Origin: Auxenochlorella pyrenoidosa
Lineage: Eukaryota > Chlorophyta > Trebouxiophyceae > Chlorellales > Chlorellaceae
NCBI GenBank assembly: GCA_001430745.1
Contig: KQ481956.1
Coordinates: 253,084-263,787 of the forward strand
Direction: 5' to 3'
DNA length: 10,704 nt
The position numbers and the translations under genes were made by a program. Shown piece by piece: positions 8,597 to 10,704 of this stretch (position 1 is the stretch's first letter; each line of letters starts with the position of its first letter). A model generated the notes under the pieces. That model was given only the letters and a program-made list of their open reading frames with translations. It searched no databases and had not been told where the DNA came from.

Positions 8597-8943
8597 TCTG
8601 AGCAGCACCAGAATTCGCACAGCGCTGGGAGCAGACACAGGCAGGACTGTCAGACGGGAGTCACACAAAGAACAAGCGATGAGGACGATGGATCTCGCAG
8701 GCACGATCTCGAGGCTCGTCAGGCGCGATGCCGCCTGGGCTGTTCCGTCTGTCTGTTTCCGCCGTGCTCTGCCAAGTGGGCCGTGCTGCGCGTCACCGAG
8801 TGCGATGAGAAGCGCATCGCGCCCGAAACCCTTGCCATGTGACCTGTGTGCATCTGGGGATCATTACAATACATTGTTGATTGCAGCCAAGGTCACAGCC
8901 CAGTTCTCCTCGCGTTCCTAGCTTGCCGGGAGGGTGGGCAGCG
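8597..8943. promoter_or_regulatory. Divergent intergenic region between the unknown gene and the ABCG gene
   Basis: About 350 bp separates the two assigned start codons, so both 5' UTRs and promoters must fit here. The frame of the unknown gene stays open upstream to about 8704 without another ATG. An A/T-richer patch at about 8859-8882 contrasts with the surroundings and could be a core promoter region, but no named motif is secure. Confidence 0.35.
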
Positions 8944-10704
8944 ATGGATTTCCTGCTGGGAACTGCCCTGATCATCCCGGGGCCCCATCAGCTGCCCCTC
9001 ACCATTGGCGTTGCCGCCCTCAAGGTCGGCGGAACGGTGGCAGGGGCGGCACCTGAGCAGTCGATAGTGGGGCCGCTGCAGCCCTCGTTCACTACTTCTT
9101 CTGTGCAATGTCACTCAGCTATTGCTCGCGTATCATAATGCTGTAGGGCCTGGGCGCACTGCGGCAGCGGCGGCGCCTGCAGCGCTCGGCCAGCAGCGGC
9201 GGCAGCCTGGCGGCATCTGCCTCGCAGGAGGTCCTGCTGGAGTGGCGCGACCTCACCTGCACCCTCACAGACAAGAAGACCGGGTGAGCAGGCAGGCCAG
9301 CGGCCTGGTCTGGCCTGGTTCGCCAAGGCGCTGCATGGGCCGAGCCCACAACGCATACAGGGCGCCCCCCATGGCCCCTGCTCTCCCCACTGCTCCCGCC
9401 CCTCATTACCTCACCTGCTGCCTTCAGCCAGAAGCGGCTGTTGCTGAATGGCGTTGCTGGGAGCGCCAGGCCGGGGTCTCTGACAGCGATCATGGGCCCA
9501 TCGGGCAGCGGTGCGCTCGGGAGGGTGGTGCGCAAGCCGCAACAGCGCCCTGTGCTGCGGTGCCTGCCTGCTGGGGAGCTGGCCTGCCATGTCCGTGCCT
9601 TGCCAGCACTTGCTGCGTTGCCGGGTGCCCTGCAGTGCGCGAACCCCGGGATTCGCTTGGCACGGCGCCCAGCTGGGCTGCCCTGCGGCGCTGCCGCCCA
9701 CCCTGCAGGCAAGACCACCCTGCTGAGCGCCCTGGCTGGCCAGATGCCGTACAGCAAGAACATCACGCTGCAGGCAAGGAGCCGGTGGCGTTAGCTGTTG
9801 TGCTAGGCTTTTACTGCTCACTTGGCCCTGGTCAGCCGCCTGACAGCTCTTGCGCCATGCCTCCCCACCCCCAGCCCAACCCCCACCCCTCACCTGAGCT
9901 GCAGGGGCGGGTGACCGCCAACGGCGCTCCGCTCCAGCACACCAAGCTGCGCGTGGGCTTTGTGCAGCAGGATGTGAGCCCGAGCGCAGGCCGCTGGCGC
10001 TGTCCACGCCGGCGAGGCAGCGATGGCGGCGGCGCATGGCGGGCCCCCGCCGCGACAGCGTGCTCGCTGCTGATGCGCTCGCTGACAGCTCGCTGACAGC
10101 TTGGCCCCGCCTGGCCTGCCCACGTGCCTGCCCCCCCCTCGCAGGACCTGTTCTACCCGCAGCTGACGGTGAAGGAGACGCTCATGATGGCCGCCCAGCT
10201 GCGCATGAGCGCCGACACCCCCGCAGAGGCAAGGGAGGCGTACGTGGACGGCATCATCTCGCGCCTGGGCCTGGCCAAGGTGCGGCGCCCGGCTGCCCTG
10301 CCAAATGGCATGGCCCGGGGCGCGTTGCCGTTGAGGGTGCACAGAAATGTGGGCCTTGCCAGCAGCAGACCCGAGTGGCGCCTGCTGCGCTCAACCCGCG
10401 CCGCCGCCGCCCACCGCTCGCCGTGCATGCTCCCCCGAGCGTCGCCCAGTCGCACGGTTCATTGCGTGTGAGCCAGGCTGCACCCGCCCCTGCCAGCTGT
10501 GCCTGCTGCCCCTGCTGCCCTGTCGCCCCAGGCTGCCAACACGCCGGTGGGCGACGCCAAGACGCGCGGCCTGAGCGGCGGCGAGAAGAAGCGGCTGGCC
10601 ATCGCGGTGGAGCTGGTCTCCCGCCCCATGCTGGTCTGCGCGGATGAGCCCACCAGCGGGCTGGACGCCTTCAGCGCGGAGCGGGTGGGCGCAGCGTGGC
10701 GCAA
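8944..10704 (+). CDS. ABCG-family half-transporter, ABCG7-like, 5' part (cut by window end)
   Basis: This is an ATP-binding cassette transporter of the G (white-brown) type, with the nucleotide-binding domain first. The supported exons are 9147-9283, 9428-9510, 9709-9773, 9905-9973, 10145-10279 and 10532-10684. They join into [23 protein letters not shown], Walker A GPSGSG/GKTT (9495-9510 plus 9709-9719), Q-loop [31 protein letters not shown] with the signature at 10571-10585, Walker B LVCADE (10631-10648) and D-loop SGLDAF. The ordering and spacing follow Arabidopsis ABCG7, notably [17 protein letters not shown] and LDAFxAE. Six transmembrane helices should follow beyond the window. The intron after 9773 begins GC rather than GT. 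The first exon is tentative: ATG 8944 opens a hydrophobic stretch ([12 protein letters not shown]...), with possible donors at 9025 or 9037 and a TAG acceptor at 9144-9146. A donor at 10685 fits the point where homology stops. The substrate is unknown. Confidence 0.9.
9774..9904 (+). other. GC-AG intron in the ABCG gene
   Basis: The exon ends CAG (9771-9773) and the intron begins GCAAGG. It ends CTGCAG at 9904. Reading on would meet an in-frame TAG within about seven codons, and no GT donor nearby joins ITLQ to GRVTANG in frame. GC-AG is the commonest non-canonical U2-type intron class, and its donors usually match CAG|GCAAG closely, as here. Confidence 0.8.
10080..10101 (+). repeat. 11-bp tandem duplication in an ABCG intron
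   Basis: CGCTGACAGCT occurs twice without mismatch inside the intron between 9974 and 10144. It is a small slippage repeat with no evident role. Confidence 0.8.

Noticed and set aside
8864..8868. TGTAA on the minus strand, the usual green-algal polyadenylation motif
   Set aside because: It lies upstream of the unknown gene, and no minus-strand gene ends there, so it is probably a chance match.
9122..10096. 324-codon plus-strand open frame across the ABCG region
   Set aside because: It is out of frame with all the conserved ABC motifs and runs through introns.
1..10704. Defence system, mobile element or prokaryotic operon
   Set aside because: All six gene models are eukaryotic and intron-rich. 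No terminal inverted repeats, integrase, transposase, reverse transcriptase or repeat-spacer array was seen.

Overview
The window looks like nuclear DNA of a unicellular green alga, probably a GC-rich trebouxiophyte of the Chlorella clade. The clade is an inference and no species is claimed. The evidence is compact genes on both strands, each split by several introns of about 100-270 bp with GTGAG-type donors and CCGCAG-type acceptors; strong G/C preference at third codon positions in the exons; CAG/CTG-rich low-complexity DNA; and plant-type proteins, including a nuclear gene for a predicted chloroplast Ycf20-like protein and an ABCG7-type half-transporter. No operon, CRISPR array, tRNA, rRNA or transposon was recognised.

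Layout from left to right. 331-994 (-): SRP9, the 9 kDa Alu-domain subunit of the signal recognition particle, in three exons with a Gln-rich basic tail. 1698-2839 (+): a four-exon DUF212 (divergent PAP2) membrane protein. 3446-4847 (+): GNA1, glucosamine-6-phosphate N-acetyltransferase, in six exons. 5717-6434 (-): a three-exon Ycf20-like (DUF565) protein with a predicted plastid transit peptide. 7509-8596 (-): a three-exon gene of unknown family. 8944 to the window end (+): the 5' part of an ABCG half-transporter most like Arabidopsis ABCG7, covering most of the nucleotide-binding domain. SRP9/DUF212 and unknown/ABCG are divergent (head-to-head) pairs; GNA1 and Ycf20-like are convergent.

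The genes do not form a pathway. They are housekeeping or organelle functions: ER targeting, the hexosamine pathway to UDP-GlcNAc, thylakoid photoprotection and membrane transport. Exon joins were worked out by hand. For SRP9, DUF212, GNA1, Ycf20-like and the ABCG region after 9147, each junction keeps the reading frame and restores family-conserved sequence across the join, so those models are strong. The first ABCG exon and the 3' end of the unknown gene are weaker.

No novel multi-gene system is visible. The points most worth a second look are the unknown gene, a GC-AG intron and a P-loop-splitting intron in the ABCG gene, the polyglutamine tail of SRP9, the run of symmetric phase-1 exons in GNA1, and a duplicated element next to a splice donor.
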